DNA from: Faunimonas pinastri
GTDB taxonomy: Bacteria > Pseudomonadota > Alphaproteobacteria > Rhizobiales > Afifellaceae
Reading direction: 5' to 3'
NCBI RefSeq assembly: GCF_900110915.1
Contig: NZ_FOFG01000015.1
Coordinates: forward strand, 1-64,000
Length of the DNA: 64,000 bases
Shown here: one piece after another, positions 17,820 to 27,408 of the stretch
Position numbering within the stretch: the first letter of the stretch is position 1
Layout: every line of letters starts with the position of its first letter
Translations under genes and position numbers: made by a program
The notes under the pieces: model-generated
What the model was told of the DNA's origin: nothing
Seen by the model: the letters and a program-made list of their open reading frames with translations, nothing else
The model's database searches: none

Positions 17820-20111
17820 CTAGATTTCCTCCGCGGTTCCGGAGCCTGTTCGGCTGGAACCAGCTTGCTCGATCGCGACGCCTTCAACCCCTTCGTGCTC
17901 GCCGCCGCTATGTGGAAATGTCAGTCGCACCATGGCACCGGTGCCACCATTGCTTACGGCCCGCGCATCCGTCAGCGCAATAGTGCCGCCCTGCTCTTCC
18001 ATGATCTTCCGCACGATCGCGAGACCGAGACCGGTGCCTTTCTCGCGTGTCGTCATGTAGGGCTCCAGGAGCCTTTCCCGGTCCTCCACCGGCAGCCCCT
18101 TTCCGTCGTCCTCGACCTCGATCAGCGAACCCTCGTCGCTTTCCGAAACGTGGACGGAAATCACCCCGCCTCCGCCCGGCCGGTCGGCCGCCTCGATAGC
18201 CTCGGTCGCGTTCTTGACGATGTTCGTCAGCGCCTGCGTCATCAAGCGGCTGTCGATCAGCGCCAGCACCGGCTCCTCCGGCAGGTCAATGTCGAAACGG
18301 ATGTTCGGGTTGCCGACTTCCTGCAGGAACACGGCTTCCTTCACGACTTCGCGCAGGTCGCGGCTTTCCATGATCGGCTTCGGCATCCGCGCGAAGGACG
18401 AGAACTCGTCCACCATGCGCCGGATATCGCCCACCTGCCGCACGATGGTGTCGGTGCACTGGTCGAAGACCCGTCGGTCGTCCTCCGCGATGCGCGGGCC
18501 GAACCGGCGGCGAAGGCGCTCGGCCGACAGCTGGATGGGGGTCAGCGGGTTCTTGATCTCGTGCGCGATGCGCCGCGCCACGTCGGCCCAGGCGGAACGG
18601 CGCTGCGCGGAAACAAGGTCGGTGATGTCATCGAGCGTGACCACCAGCCCGTCCATGCGGCCGCCCGATCGCTCCTGCGTCACCTGCACGTTGAAGGTGC
18701 GGTGGTCGCGCTCCTGCGCCACCTGGATCTGGCCGTGCGTCGTCCCCCTGCCGCGAGCTCGCGCCTCGTCCAGAATGGGTTCGAGTTCCGGGACCACATC
18801 GGCGAGCTTCGACTGGACGAGGGCATCTTCCTCCAGCTTCAGCGCATCCAGCGCCGAGCGATTGGCAAGCGTCACGACCATGTTGCTGTCGAGCCCGATC
18901 ACACCGGCCGAAACGCCCGAAAGAACCGCCTCGGTGAAGCGGCGGCGCTCATCCATCTGCTGGTTTGCCGCGAGCAGGTCGTTGCGGTGCGACTTGAGCT
19001 CGCTGGTCATGGTGTTGAAGGTCGCGCCGAGCAGGCCGATGTCGCCGGCCGATGCCTTCACCGGCACATGCACGTCGAGATTGCCCTCCGAAATCTCGTC
19101 GGCCGCCGAGATCAGGCGGCGGATCGGCGCGACGAGGCTGTCGGCGAAGCTGATGCCGAGCCAGATCGCGGAAAGCAGCACGACCAGCGCCATGCCGACG
19201 AACAGGATCGCGAACGCGATCTGCACGCCGAAGCGGTTGGACTGGAGCTGCTGATATTCCGCGGCGTTCTCCTCCGTCAGGCGGAGATAACGCGTGACGC
19301 GGGCATCGATCGGACGCGCGAGATACAGATAGACGTCGTCGAACTTGGTGAGCTTGAGCACGCCGCCGATCAGGTTCGTGGTGCCCGGCGAGATCAGCGA
19401 GGGCTGGCCGTCCTCCGCCTCGGTGATCACGTTATCCGGCGGCGGCGGCACCTTGTAGTTGGTGCTCGTCTCGCCTTCCACGATGGTGCTTTTGTCGCGA
19501 TGGATGAGCTGGATCGCGGACAGGCCGCGAAGCTGCGCCTGGTTGCTGAGATAAGCCGCCACGGCAAGCGAGTTGTTGTCGAGATTGGGCGTGACCCGGT
19601 TGAATTCGTTGGCAATGGCGAGGAGGTCGAGCGCGAGAACGCGGCTGTGCTCCTGCACATAGGCCTGCGACACCGTCCGGGACGTTTCGATGATCGCCTG
19701 CGTCCGCTCCGAGAACCAGCGGTCCAGCCCCTTGTCGAGTGTGATGGACGCGATCACCGCCATCAGGATCGCCGGCAGGGCCGCGATGATGGAAAACAGC
19801 GTCACGATACGGACATGGAGCCGGGCGGCCGCCCTGCCCCGGCGCCGCGCCAGCCAAAGCCCGACCGCCTCGTAGGCCACGACCGCGGTCAGCATCAGCA
19901 CCACGGCGCCGTCGACCACAGCCGCCGTCTTGATGACGCTGGGCGACGGCTGGATGCGGGTTTCGCCGGTCAGCACCAGGAAGGACACGGTCGAGGTCGC
20001 CAGCGCCAGCAGCACCAGCAACAGGCCGACCTGACGCGACAGGCGGCGCCGGTCACGCGAGCCGGATGGCACCGTGCGCCCGAGCCGCTCGCCGGCTTCA
20101 GCGACCGTCAT
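17820..20111 (-). CDS. ntrY: Sensor histidine kinase NtrY
   Basis: Membrane sensor kinase (763 residues) for nitrogen and redox or oxygen cues. Hydrophobic helices near 27-47, 60-80 and 92-115 are followed by a periplasmic sensor region and another transmembrane helix near 290-310, then HAMP, a PAS domain, HisKA with [17 protein letters not shown], and HATPase with N (TNIVKNATEA), G1 (EVEDDGKGLP) and G2 (GTGLGLAIV) boxes. It phosphorylates NtrX, encoded two bases downstream. 114 bases separate it from ntrC, leaving room for its own promoter. Confidence 0.95.
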   Translation of the reverse strand: MTVAEAGERLGRTVPSGSRDRRRLSRQVGLLLVLLALATSTVSFLVLTGETRIQPSPSVIKTAAVVDGAVVLMLTAVVAYEAVGLWLARRRGRAAARLHVRIVTLFSIIAALPAILMAVIASITLDKGLDRWFSERTQAIIETSRTVSQAYVQEHSRVLALDLLAIANEFNRVTPNLDNNSLAVAAYLSNQAQLRGLSAIQLIHRDKSTIVEGETSTNYKVPPPPDNVITEAEDGQPSLISPGTTNLIGGVLKLTKFDDVYLYLARPIDARVTRYLRLTEENAAEYQQLQSNRFGVQIAFAILFVGMALVVLLSAIWLGISFADSLVAPIRRLISAADEISEGNLDVHVPVKASAGDIGLLGATFNTMTSELKSHRNDLLAANQQMDERRRFTEAVLSGVSAGVIGLDSNMVVTLANRSALDALKLEEDALVQSKLADVVPELEPILDEARARGRGTTHGQIQVAQERDHRTFNVQVTQERSGGRMDGLVVTLDDITDLVSAQRRSAWADVARRIAHEIKNPLTPIQLSAERLRRRFGPRIAEDDRRVFDQCTDTIVRQVGDIRRMVDEFSSFARMPKPIMESRDLREVVKEAVFLQEVGNPNIRFDIDLPEEPVLALIDSRLMTQALTNIVKNATEAIEAADRPGGGGVISVHVSESDEGSLIEVEDDGKGLPVEDRERLLEPYMTTREKGTGLGLAIVRKIMEEQGGTIALTDARAVSNGGTGAMVRLTFPHSGGEHEGVEGVAIEQAGSSRTGSGTAEEI

Positions 20112-20225
20112 TGATCAAACCGCGAAGATGATTCATGCGTACAGGGTGCCTTGCGCGATGCGCCGATGCAACACTCGTGACTTAATTGCCACAATTAAGG
20201 CACGAATGAGGCTCCCGTGTGACCG

Positions 20226-21674
20226 TCAGATCCGGGCGTTCCTGCGCACCACCTGCACATCCAGATCCCGGATCTTCTTGCGAAGCGTGTTGCGGTTGAC
20301 GCCCAGGAGTTCGGAAGCCTTGATCTGGTTGCCCCGCGTGGCCCCCAGCACCGCGCTGATCAGGGGCATCTCGATCTCGCGCAGGATGCGATGATAAAGT
20401 CCCGGCGGCGGAAGGCCTTCGCCGAAGCCGCTGAAATATCGGGTGAGGTAGCGTTCCACTGCGCCGCTCAGATCGTTCGGGTCGGGCACGTTGGAGGGAG
20501 CTTCCGCCTCCACGGTCGGCGCGAGCTCGCTTTCGATCAGGGCGGCCGAGATCCGCTCCTGCGGATAGAGCGCGGTGACGCGGCGGACGAGGTTCTCCAG
20601 TTCGCGCACGTTCCCGGGCCAGCGATAATGCTGCATCGCCTCGATGGCCCCAGGCTCGATCGTCTTGGCCGGCAGCCCTTCCTTTTCCGTGATCGCCAGA
20701 AAATGGCGCACGAGGTCAGGAATATCGTCGGCACGCTCGCGCAATGGCGGCAGCCGGATCGGCACCACGTTGAGGCGGAAGAACAGATCCTCGCGGAACA
20801 GCCCCTGCCGGATCAGCACGCGGAGGTCCTTGTTCGTCGCGGCGACGATCCTGACGTCGGTGCGGATCGGCGTGCGGCCGCCGACAGTCGTATATTCGCC
20901 CTGCTGCAGGACGCGAAGCAGGCGCGTCTGCGCGTCCATCGGCATGTCGCCGATCTCGTCGAGGAACAGCGTACCGCCTTCCGCCTGCTCGAAACGTCCG
21001 GCCGAGCGGGTTTGAGCGCCCGTGAAGGCGCCGCGTTCATGGCCGAAGAGTTCCGATTCGATCAGATCGCGCGGGATCGCCGCCATGTTCACCGCGACGA
21101 ACGGACCCTTGCGGCGCTTGCCGTAATCGTGAAGCGCACGGGCGACGAGTTCCTTGCCCGTCCCGGATTCGCCGCTGATCATGACGGTGAGGTCCGTCTG
21201 CATCAGCCGGGCCAGCATCCGGTAGATGTCCTGCATGGCGGGCGAACGGCCGACGAGCGGGATCGCCTCACCGGTTTCGTCCTCGCGCCCCACGCGCTTC
21301 GGGCCACGCGGTTCCGCCCTCGCGCGCCCGACGACGGTGATCAGTTCCTTCAGGTCGAAGGGCTTGGGAAGATAGTCGTAGGCTCCCTTTTCGGAAGCCC
21401 GGATGGCGGTCATGAACGTGTTTTGCGCGCTCATCACGATGACCGGGAGGTCCGGACGCGTTCGCTTGATGCGGGGCAGCAGGTCGAAGACGTTCTCGTC
21501 CGGCATGACCACGTCCGTGATCACAACGTCGCCCTCTCCCTCCGCCACCCAGCGCCACAACGTGGCGGCGTTGGACGTCAGCCGGACGGAATAGCCCGCG
21601 CGTGACAGCGCCTGATTGAGAACCGTACGAATTGCCGCGTCGTCATCGGCGACCAGGATCGTTCCATTGCTCAT
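20226..21674 (-). CDS. ntrC: Nitrogen-regulation response regulator NtrC
   Basis: Sigma-54-dependent activator (482 residues) of nitrogen-starvation genes. Receiver domain with aspartate in [10 protein letters not shown] near 53; AAA+ domain with Walker A GESGTGKE, an intact sigma-54 loop [13 protein letters not shown] and Walker [12 protein letters not shown]; Fis-type HTH at the C-terminus ([20 protein letters not shown]). Start taken at ATG 21674; a TTG one codon upstream is the alternative. It follows ntrB by seven bases. Urea-transport operons such as urtABCDE in this window are typical NtrC-controlled targets, although no enhancer site was identified. Confidence 0.96.
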   Translation of the reverse strand: MSNGTILVADDDAAIRTVLNQALSRAGYSVRLTSNAATLWRWVAEGEGDVVITDVVMPDENVFDLLPRIKRTRPDLPVIVMSAQNTFMTAIRASEKGAYDYLPKPFDLKELITVVGRARAEPRGPKRVGREDETGEAIPLVGRSPAMQDIYRMLARLMQTDLTVMISGESGTGKELVARALHDYGKRRKGPFVAVNMAAIPRDLIESELFGHERGAFTGAQTRSAGRFEQAEGGTLFLDEIGDMPMDAQTRLLRVLQQGEYTTVGGRTPIRTDVRIVAATNKDLRVLIRQGLFREDLFFRLNVVPIRLPPLRERADDIPDLVRHFLAITEKEGLPAKTIEPGAIEAMQHYRWPGNVRELENLVRRVTALYPQERISAALIESELAPTVEAEAPSNVPDPNDLSGAVERYLTRYFSGFGEGLPPPGLYHRILREIEMPLISAVLGATRGNQIKASELLGVNRNTLRKKIRDLDVQVVRRNARI

Positions 21675-21681
21675 CAAGAAC

Positions 21682-22794
21682 TCACGTACTCGCGTTCTGC
21701 TCGCCCGTATGGGCCGGCATCAGGATGCGGAAGATGGTTCGTCCGGGCTGTGACTCGCACTCGATCACCCCGCCATGGTCGCCGATGATCTTGGCTACCA
21801 GAGCGAGCCCCAGACCCGACCCGTTCGTCTTGGACGTCACGAAGGGATCGAAGAGATACGGCATCATCTCCTCCGAGACCCCCGGCCCGTTGTCGATGAT
21901 GGAGAACTCCAGCGGCAGGCTCACCTTCCGGCGCGTTCCCGCCATGGCAAGCCGGATGCCCGGGCGGAAGGCGGTGCGGAAGATGATCTCCGGATCTTCA
22001 TGATTCGAAGTCGCTTCCGCCGCGTTCTTCACCAGGTTCAGGAACACCTGCACGAGTTGGTCCCGATTTGCGAAAGCCGGCGGCAGGGAGGGATCGTAAT
22101 CCTCCACGAAGCGGACGTTCCGCGCAAAGCCGTTGCGGGCGATGGTCTTCACCCGCTCCAGCACGACGTGGATATTGACCGGCTCGCGCTCCACCGGACG
22201 CTCGTCGCCGAAGACTTCCATCCGGTCGACGAGACCGACGATCCGATCCGCCTCGTCGCAGATCAGCTGCGTCAGCGCCCGTCCGCTCTCGTCCGCATCG
22301 GTCTCTAGCAGTTGGGCCGCGCCCCGGATGCCCGAAAGCGGATTCTTGATCTCATGCGCCAGCATGGAGGCCAGCCCCGTCACCGTCCGGGCGGCGCCGC
22401 GATGCGTCAACTGTCGGTCGATCTTTTCCGTGACCGAGCGGGTCAGCAGCATGATCGCGACCGAGTCGGCGGGCTCCGCGACCGGCGACGCATAGACGTC
22501 GACGATCTTCTCCGCCCCGAGCCGCGGCGAACTGATGTCGATCCGGTATTCCGTCACGGCGGCCAGGCGCTCGCGGACCTGCTCCAGCAGACCGAAGAGC
22601 GGGCTGCCGAACGGGATGAAATAATCCAGCGTGTGCCGCGCCAGCATGGGAGCGCTGGACTGGAAGAAGATCTCCGCCGCCTGGTTGGCCCCCGCGATCC
22701 GATCCTCGCCGTCGACGACGATGACGGGATGCGGCAGCGCGTTGAGCACAGCGAGGGCCCCCGTATCGCCCAGCCTGGTTTCCGAAGCGATCAT
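21682..22794 (-). CDS. ntrB: Sensor histidine kinase/phosphatase NtrB
   Basis: Soluble kinase (370 residues) that phosphorylates or dephosphorylates NtrC under PII control. N-terminal PAS domain (about 12-115), HisKA with [18 protein letters not shown] near 150, then HATPase with N box [11 protein letters not shown]1 IIDNGPGV and G2 GSGLGLALV. No membrane segments, as expected. Its ATG overlaps the dusB stop (ATGA), which reproduces the dus-ntrB-ntrC operon of enterics and rhizobia. Confidence 0.96.
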   Translation of the reverse strand: MIASETRLGDTGALAVLNALPHPVIVVDGEDRIAGANQAAEIFFQSSAPMLARHTLDYFIPFGSPLFGLLEQVRERLAAVTEYRIDISSPRLGAEKIVDVYASPVAEPADSVAIMLLTRSVTEKIDRQLTHRGAARTVTGLASMLAHEIKNPLSGIRGAAQLLETDADESGRALTQLICDEADRIVGLVDRMEVFGDERPVEREPVNIHVVLERVKTIARNGFARNVRFVEDYDPSLPPAFANRDQLVQVFLNLVKNAAEATSNHEDPEIIFRTAFRPGIRLAMAGTRRKVSLPLEFSIIDNGPGVSEEMMPYLFDPFVTSKTNGSGLGLALVAKIIGDHGGVIECESQPGRTIFRILMPAHTGEQNAST

Positions 22795-23807
22795 GCCGCG
22801 GCGCTTTCCGGAGCCGCGGAGAAGACCTCGCGCAGCGCCCGCTGCACGGCTTCGGCATCGCTGCTGGTCAGGATCATCGTTTTGAGCGCGCCCGACAGGG
22901 CCACTTCCGCCCGGTCCAGGTACCAGCCCAGATGCTTGCGCGCGATCCTCGTCCCCGCGAAGCGGCCGTAACAGGCCAGAATCATCTCGTAGTGCTCCAA
23001 CATATGCTCCAGCAGAGCTTCTCCCCGCGGAGCCTCAGGCACCGCCCGGCCGGCCAGAACGGCCGCGGTCTGCCCCACGATCCATGGCTGCCCGTAGCTG
23101 CCTCGACCGATCATCACACCGTCGGCACCGGACCGTTCCAGCATGGCCGGAGCCGCAGACGGATCCGTGAGATCCCCATTGGCGACAACCGGGATGGAGA
23201 CCGCGTCCTTGACGCGACGGATGGCTTCCCAGTCCGCCCGGCCGTTGTAGAACTGGCAGCGCGTGCGGCCGTGAACGGTGATCATCTGCGCGCCCAGATC
23301 TTCCGCCCGGCGAGCGAGTTCCGGGGCATTCAGGGATGTCTCGTCCCAGCCGAGCCGCATCTTCACCGTAACGGGAACCGACGCGGATTGAACAGTTGCA
23401 TCAATGATATCGCAGGCGAGCTTCACATCGCGCATGAGGTGCGAACCGGCATAGCCGCTGGTCACCTTGCGCGCGGGGCAGCCCATGTTGATGTCGATGA
23501 TCGCGGCCCCGACATGCTCCGCCACCTTGACGCCGACCCGCATCGCCTCGGGATCGCGACCGGAAAGCTGCACGACGTGCAGATCCAGCCCCTCGCCCTC
23601 CGACCGTAGCCGCGCTTCTTCGGAACCGATCGCCGCCGCTTCGCATGCCACCATCTCCGACACGACGACGCCCGCGCCGTAGCGAGCCGCCATGCGCCTG
23701 AACGGCAGATCCGAAACGCCTGACATCGGGGCGAGAAATGCCCGGTTCGGCAGCTTCACGCCGCCGATTGCAAGAACGTCGGACTGATGATCGCTGGAGT
23801 TGATCAA
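22791..23807 (-). CDS. dusB: tRNA-dihydrouridine synthase DusB (NifR3)
   Basis: FMN enzyme reducing uridines in the tRNA D-loop. TIM-barrel motifs: [15 protein letters not shown] near the N-terminus, the catalytic-cysteine region [36 protein letters not shown] and [11 protein letters not shown]-like [12 protein letters not shown]. The start is uncertain: TTG 23807 has AAGGCG at nine bases and gives 338 residues; GTG 23834 would add nine residues but overlaps a candidate -10 box and has no ribosome-binding site. First gene of the dusB-ntrB-ntrC operon. Confidence 0.93.
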   Translation of the reverse strand: MINSSDHQSDVLAIGGVKLPNRAFLAPMSGVSDLPFRRMAARYGAGVVVSEMVACEAAAIGSEEARLRSEGEGLDLHVVQLSGRDPEAMRVGVKVAEHVGAAIIDINMGCPARKVTSGYAGSHLMRDVKLACDIIDATVQSASVPVTVKMRLGWDETSLNAPELARRAEDLGAQMITVHGRTRCQFYNGRADWEAIRRVKDAVSIPVVANGDLTDPSAAPAMLERSGADGVMIGRGSYGQPWIVGQTAAVLAGRAVPEAPRGEALLEHMLEHYEMILACYGRFAGTRIARKHLGWYLDRAEVALSGALKTMILTSSDAEAVQRALREVFSAAPESAAA

Positions 23808-23834
23808 AACGTTGGCACGCCTTCTTCTGCACAC

Positions 23835-23862
23835 ATTCTAACCAGCGGCGTGACAGACGCAA
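23835..23862 (-). promoter_or_regulatory. Candidate promoter for dusB-ntrBC
   Basis: On the minus strand TTGCGT (23862-23857) and TAGAAT (23840-23835) are separated by 16 bases, a plausible sigma-70 spacing, just upstream of the preferred dusB start and within the short divergent gap to ispDF. Found by eye only; single hexamer pairs occur by chance. Confidence 0.3.
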
Positions 23863-23915
23863 GGGCAGACTAGGTCGATTTCGTATGCTAGGCACTGCGC
23901 GGAACGCGGGGTCCC

Positions 23916-25109
23916 ATGCCTGAAAAAACATCTTCCCCTGAAATCGTCGCGCTGATTGTCGCCGCCGGGCGCGGGACGCGCTCCGGGCAGAGCCTGCCCA
24001 AGCAATATGTTCCAGTGGCCGGCAAGCCGCTGCTTCGTCGTACCATCGAAGCGCTGCAGGCGGAACAAAGGATTGGCACGATCGCCGTCGTCATCCATCC
24101 CGGCGACCGTTCGCTTTACGACGACGCCGTGGTCGGCCTCCGAGGGCTCCTCGATCCGGTTCCCGGCGGCGACACGCGGCAGGAATCCGTGCGGCTCGGA
24201 CTTCAGGCGCTGAAGGCGGCCTCCCCGGACATCGTGCTCATTCACGACGCGGCGCGACCCTTCGTGGACGCGGCGACCACCGGCCGGGTGATCGACTCCT
24301 GCATCGCCGGCGAGGCCGCGATCGCGGCTTTGCCCGTCCACGAGACGCTCAAGCGTTCGGAAGACGGCGTCATCTCCGGCACCGTTTCCCGCGACGCGCT
24401 CTTCTCCGCCCAGACCCCTCAGGGCTTCCCCTTTGCCGCGATCCTCGACGCCCATGAGGAAGCCGCCCGGCGGGGCGAAACCTCCCTCACCGACGACGCG
24501 GCGGTCGCGGCCGTCGCAGGCCTTCCCGTCCGGATCGTTGCGGGCGATCCCGCAAACCTGAAACTGACAAGCGCCGCCGACTTCCGCGCGGCCGAGACAA
24601 TGGTGGCCAGCCGCATGCAGATGGAAACCCGGACCGGTCAGGGCTTCGACGTCCACGCTTTCGCCCCCGGCGATTCCGTCATCATCTGCGGTGTCACAGT
24701 GCCCCATACCGCTCGTCTGGAGGGGCATTCCGACGCCGATGTCGGACTTCACGCCCTGACGGACGCCATCCTCGGAGCTCTTGCGGACGGCGATATCGGC
24801 CAGCACTTCCCGCCATCGGACCCGCAGTGGAAAGGCGCCTCCTCGGACCGCTTCCTGATCCACGCCGGCGATCTCGTTCGCAAGGCCGGCGGCCGCATCA
24901 TCCATTGCGACGTGACGCTGATCTGCGAAGCGCCGAAGGTCGGGCCGCACTCCGTGAGGATGCGCGAGGCGGTCGCCGGCATGCTGGGGCTCGACGTCCG
25001 ACGGGTCAGCGTCAAGGCGACAACCAGCGAGAAACTGGGCTTTACCGGCCGCCGCGAGGGTATCGCGTCCCTGGCAACGGCCACGATCGAGCTGCCCGCG
25101 CTCCCCTGA
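23916..25109 (+). CDS. ispDF: Bifunctional IspD/IspF of the MEP isoprenoid pathway
   Basis: Fusion of 2-C-methyl-D-erythritol 4-phosphate cytidylyltransferase and 2-C-methyl-D-erythritol 2,4-cyclodiphosphate synthase (397 residues). The IspD half (about 8-228) carries LIVAAGRGTRSG, the lysine in LPKQYVPV and the IHDAARPFVD motif. The IspF half (about 236-397) begins TGQGFDVHAF with metal ligands D and H, then LEGHSDADVGLHALTDAILGA and VKATTSEKLGFTGR. This fusion is a known feature of alphaproteobacteria and epsilonproteobacteria. It diverges from dusB. Confidence 0.97.
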   Translation: MPEKTSSPEIVALIVAAGRGTRSGQSLPKQYVPVAGKPLLRRTIEALQAEQRIGTIAVVIHPGDRSLYDDAVVGLRGLLDPVPGGDTRQESVRLGLQALKAASPDIVLIHDAARPFVDAATTGRVIDSCIAGEAAIAALPVHETLKRSEDGVISGTVSRDALFSAQTPQGFPFAAILDAHEEAARRGETSLTDDAAVAAVAGLPVRIVAGDPANLKLTSAADFRAAETMVASRMQMETRTGQGFDVHAFAPGDSVIICGVTVPHTARLEGHSDADVGLHALTDAILGALADGDIGQHFPPSDPQWKGASSDRFLIHAGDLVRKAGGRIIHCDVTLICEAPKVGPHSVRMREAVAGMLGLDVRRVSVKATTSEKLGFTGRREGIASLATATIELPALP

Positions 25110-25148
25110 ACCGGGGATGACCGCATCCCGCGATCACAGGAGATCATC

Positions 25149-25643
25149 ATGACTCTGACCTATGAAGCACTGGTCGAACAGGCGACGGATCTCCTGGCGG
25201 AGTGCCGCCGCGCCGGCCTGATGATCGCCACGGCAGAATCCTGCACCGGCGGACTGATCGCTGCGGCGCTGACCGAGGTCGCGGGATCGTCGGACGTTTT
25301 CGAGCGCGGCTTTGTCACCTATTCCAACCGGGCCAAAGCGGAAGAGATCGCCGTTCCCGCAGACCTGATCTCGGCTTACGGCGCGGTCAGTGAACCGGTG
25401 GCGAGGGCCATGGCGACGGGCACCCTCCTCCACTCCGCCGCCGATCTTTCCGTGGCGGTGACCGGCATTGCCGGCCCGGGCGGTGGCAGCGCCGAAAAGC
25501 CGGTGGGCCTCGTGCATCTGGCCGCAGCCCGGCGCGGCGGCGCCGTCATTCACAGCGAACAGCGATTCGGGGACCGAGGGCGCGGCGCCGTGCGGCTGGC
25601 TACGGTCGCGGAAGCGTTCAGGCTTCTGCGCGGTCTTCTCTGA
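25149..25643 (+). CDS. pncC: CinA-C family NMN amidohydrolase
   Basis: Stand-alone CinA C-terminal domain (164 residues) predicted to convert nicotinamide mononucleotide to nicotinate mononucleotide in NAD recycling. Signature stretches are ATAESCTGGLIAAALTEVAGSS (read in two parts: ATAESCTGG and the following helix), the conserved SN/YSN in FVTYSNRAKAE, and VTGIAGPGGGS. A GGAG motif lies upstream of ATG 25149. Only 39 bases follow ispDF, so the two may be co-transcribed. Confidence 0.92.
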   Translation: MTLTYEALVEQATDLLAECRRAGLMIATAESCTGGLIAAALTEVAGSSDVFERGFVTYSNRAKAEEIAVPADLISAYGAVSEPVARAMATGTLLHSAADLSVAVTGIAGPGGGSAEKPVGLVHLAAARRGGAVIHSEQRFGDRGRGAVRLATVAEAFRLLRGLL

Positions 25644-25661
25644 CCGGGCTTACCGGCCGGC

Positions 25662-26114
25662 TCAGGACGTGCCGTAGACCTGGTCGGCCCGCGCTTCGAA
25701 AGCATGCGTGTAGGCACGGAACACGCGGTCGAACATGGTCCCCATCAGAAGCGCCAGCGCGCGGCTCTTGAACTCGTAGACGATGGAGAAGAGAACCTCC
25801 GAGGTGCCGTCTTCCCGGGGCACGAAATTCCAGACATTTTCCAGCGAGCGGAACGGCCCGTCCAGATAATCGGCCCTGATCGTCAGCGCCGACCGATCGA
25901 CAGTGACCTTGCTGGTGAAGCTCTCGCGCACGAGCTTGTAACCGACCGCCATGTCGGCCACGAGGATCAGCTGGTCGCCGGTCTCCTTTCGGCCGCGCAC
26001 TTCCAGCCGCTCGCAAAGCGGCAGGAACTCCGGATAGCGCTCGACGTCCGCCACAAGGTCGAACATCTGCTGGGCGGTGTGGCGCACCACCCGTTTCGTT
26101 TGGAACTCAGGCAT
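25662..26114 (-). CDS. Coq10/RatA-family START-like lipid-binding protein
   Basis: SRPBCC-fold protein of 150 residues. Conserved family features are VVRHTAQQMFDLVADVERYPEFLPLC at the N-terminus (only part shown elsewhere), GPFRSLENVWNF and a C-terminal helix FRAYTHAFEARADQVYG. Mitochondrial Coq10 homologues bind ubiquinone and aid its use in respiration; E. coli RatA has been described as a ribosome-association toxin. In alphaproteobacteria the gene sits beside lipA, as here (gap 9 bases), favouring the quinone/lipid role. Confidence 0.88.
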   Translation of the reverse strand: MPEFQTKRVVRHTAQQMFDLVADVERYPEFLPLCERLEVRGRKETGDQLILVADMAVGYKLVRESFTSKVTVDRSALTIRADYLDGPFRSLENVWNFVPREDGTSEVLFSIVYEFKSRALALLMGTMFDRVFRAYTHAFEARADQVYGTS

Positions 26115-26123
26115 GTGTTGGTT

Positions 26124-27083
26124 TCAGGCCGCCCGGCTTTCGCGAGCCGCCTTGAGCTTGGCGAAGTCCTCGCCCGCATGATGCGACGAGCGCGTCAGCG
26201 GACTGGCCGAAACCAGCAGGAAGCCCTTGGCATAGGCGATCGTCTCATAGGACTTGAACGCGTCAGGCGTGACGAACGACTTCACCGGATGGTGCTTGCG
26301 CGTCGGCTGCAGGTACTGCCCCATGGTGAGGAAATCCACCTCGGCGGTCCGCAGATCGTCCATGAGCTGCAGGATCTCGTTCCGCTCCTCGCCCAGTCCG
26401 ACCATGATGCCGGACTTGGTGAACATGTTGGAATCGAGCTCCTTCACCCGCTGGAGGAGGCGAATGGAATGGAAGTAGCGCGCACCGGGCCGCACCGTCA
26501 GATAGAGCGACGGCACAGTCTCCAGATTATGATTGAAGACGTCAGGACGTGCCTCGACCACGATCTCAAGGGCGCCGGGCTTGCGCAGGAAATCGGGCGT
26601 CAGCACCTCGATCGTCGTCTTCGGCGAGAGCCGCCGGATGGAGCGGATCACGTTCGCGAAATGCGTGGCGCCCCCGTCGGCCAGATCATCGCGATCCACC
26701 GAGGTGATCACGACATGCTCCAGACCCATCTGCGCGACGGCCGTCCCGATATGCTCGGGCTCCGATTCGTCGACGGCGCCGGGCATGCCAGTGCGGACGT
26801 TGCAGAAGGCGCAGGCGCGGGTGCAGGTATCACCCAGGATCATGAAGGAGGCGTGCTTCTTCGACCAGCATTCGCCGATGTTCGGGCAGCCCGCCTCCTC
26901 GCAGACGGTCACCAGCTTGTTCTCGCGCACGATGCCCTGTGTCTCGCGCCACACCGGTGAACCGGGGGCACGGACGCGGATCCAGTCCGGTTTCTTCAGC
27001 ACGGGAGTGTCCGGCCGATTCGCCTTTTCGGGATGGCGAGGCCTGGGCTGTTCGCCGGCCGGGGCATCGAGCGTGTTGATCAA
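26124..27083 (-). CDS. lipA: Lipoyl synthase
   Basis: Radical-SAM enzyme that inserts two sulphurs into octanoyl chains on E2 and H proteins, supplying the lipoyl groups needed by the pyruvate dehydrogenase subunits encoded downstream in this window. Both iron-sulphur clusters are seen: [12 protein letters not shown] for the auxiliary cluster and CTRACAFC (CxxxCxxC) for the SAM cluster; the C-terminal [10 protein letters not shown] is also diagnostic. The frame is open to 27446. Allowed start TTG 27083 gives MINTLDAP, but CTG at 27092 follows AAGGAG by seven bases and gives MVTLINTLD, the usual N-terminus of rhizobial LipA. Confidence 0.95.
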   Translation of the reverse strand: MINTLDAPAGEQPRPRHPEKANRPDTPVLKKPDWIRVRAPGSPVWRETQGIVRENKLVTVCEEAGCPNIGECWSKKHASFMILGDTCTRACAFCNVRTGMPGAVDESEPEHIGTAVAQMGLEHVVITSVDRDDLADGGATHFANVIRSIRRLSPKTTIEVLTPDFLRKPGALEIVVEARPDVFNHNLETVPSLYLTVRPGARYFHSIRLLQRVKELDSNMFTKSGIMVGLGEERNEILQLMDDLRTAEVDFLTMGQYLQPTRKHHPVKSFVTPDAFKSYETIAYAKGFLLVSASPLTRSSHHAGEDFAKLKAARESRAA

Positions 27084-27103
27084 GGTGACCAGGAGCCTGC
27101 TCC

Positions 27104-27385
27104 TTATGCGACCGTGCGGCCGCGAATGGCGCGATAGATCAGGATCAGGATGATCGCGCCGACGGTGGCCACCACGAGGCTTCCGAGGAAGCCGGCATAG
27201 TGGATATTCAGGAGGCCGGCGAGCCAGCCGCCGATCAACGCACCGATGATACCGATGACGATGTTGGCGAAGATGCCCATGTCGGAGCGGGTCACCTTCT
27301 CGGCAATCCAGCCGGCGATCGCGCCGATGATGATAGCCAGGAACCAACCCACGCCCGGCATCCAGAAAGCAGTCCGAATTCGCAT
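27104..27385 (-). CDS. GlsB/YeaQ/YmgE-family membrane protein
   Basis: Transglycosylase-associated or stress-response membrane protein of 93 residues. Three hydrophobic segments are evident: [37 protein letters not shown] and [18 protein letters not shown], with Gly-rich small-residue packing typical of the family. Function is not established. The start at 27385 has GGGGAG six bases upstream. It lies between lpd and lipA in the same direction, 23 bases after lpd, so probably part of that transcript. Confidence 0.85.
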   Translation of the reverse strand: MRIRTAFWMPGVGWFLAIIIGAIAGWIAEKVTRSDMGIFANIVIGIIGALIGGWLAGLLNIHYAGFLGSLVVATVGAIILILIYRAIRGRTVA

Positions 27386-27408
27386 TCTCGTCTCCCCAGT
27401 CACATGTC

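Noticed and set aside
17721-20114. 797-codon open frame on the plus strand opposite ntrY
   Set aside because: It mirrors a well-supported sensor kinase in a GC-rich genome; the translation is Arg/His/Asp-rich without domains, typical of an antisense shadow frame.
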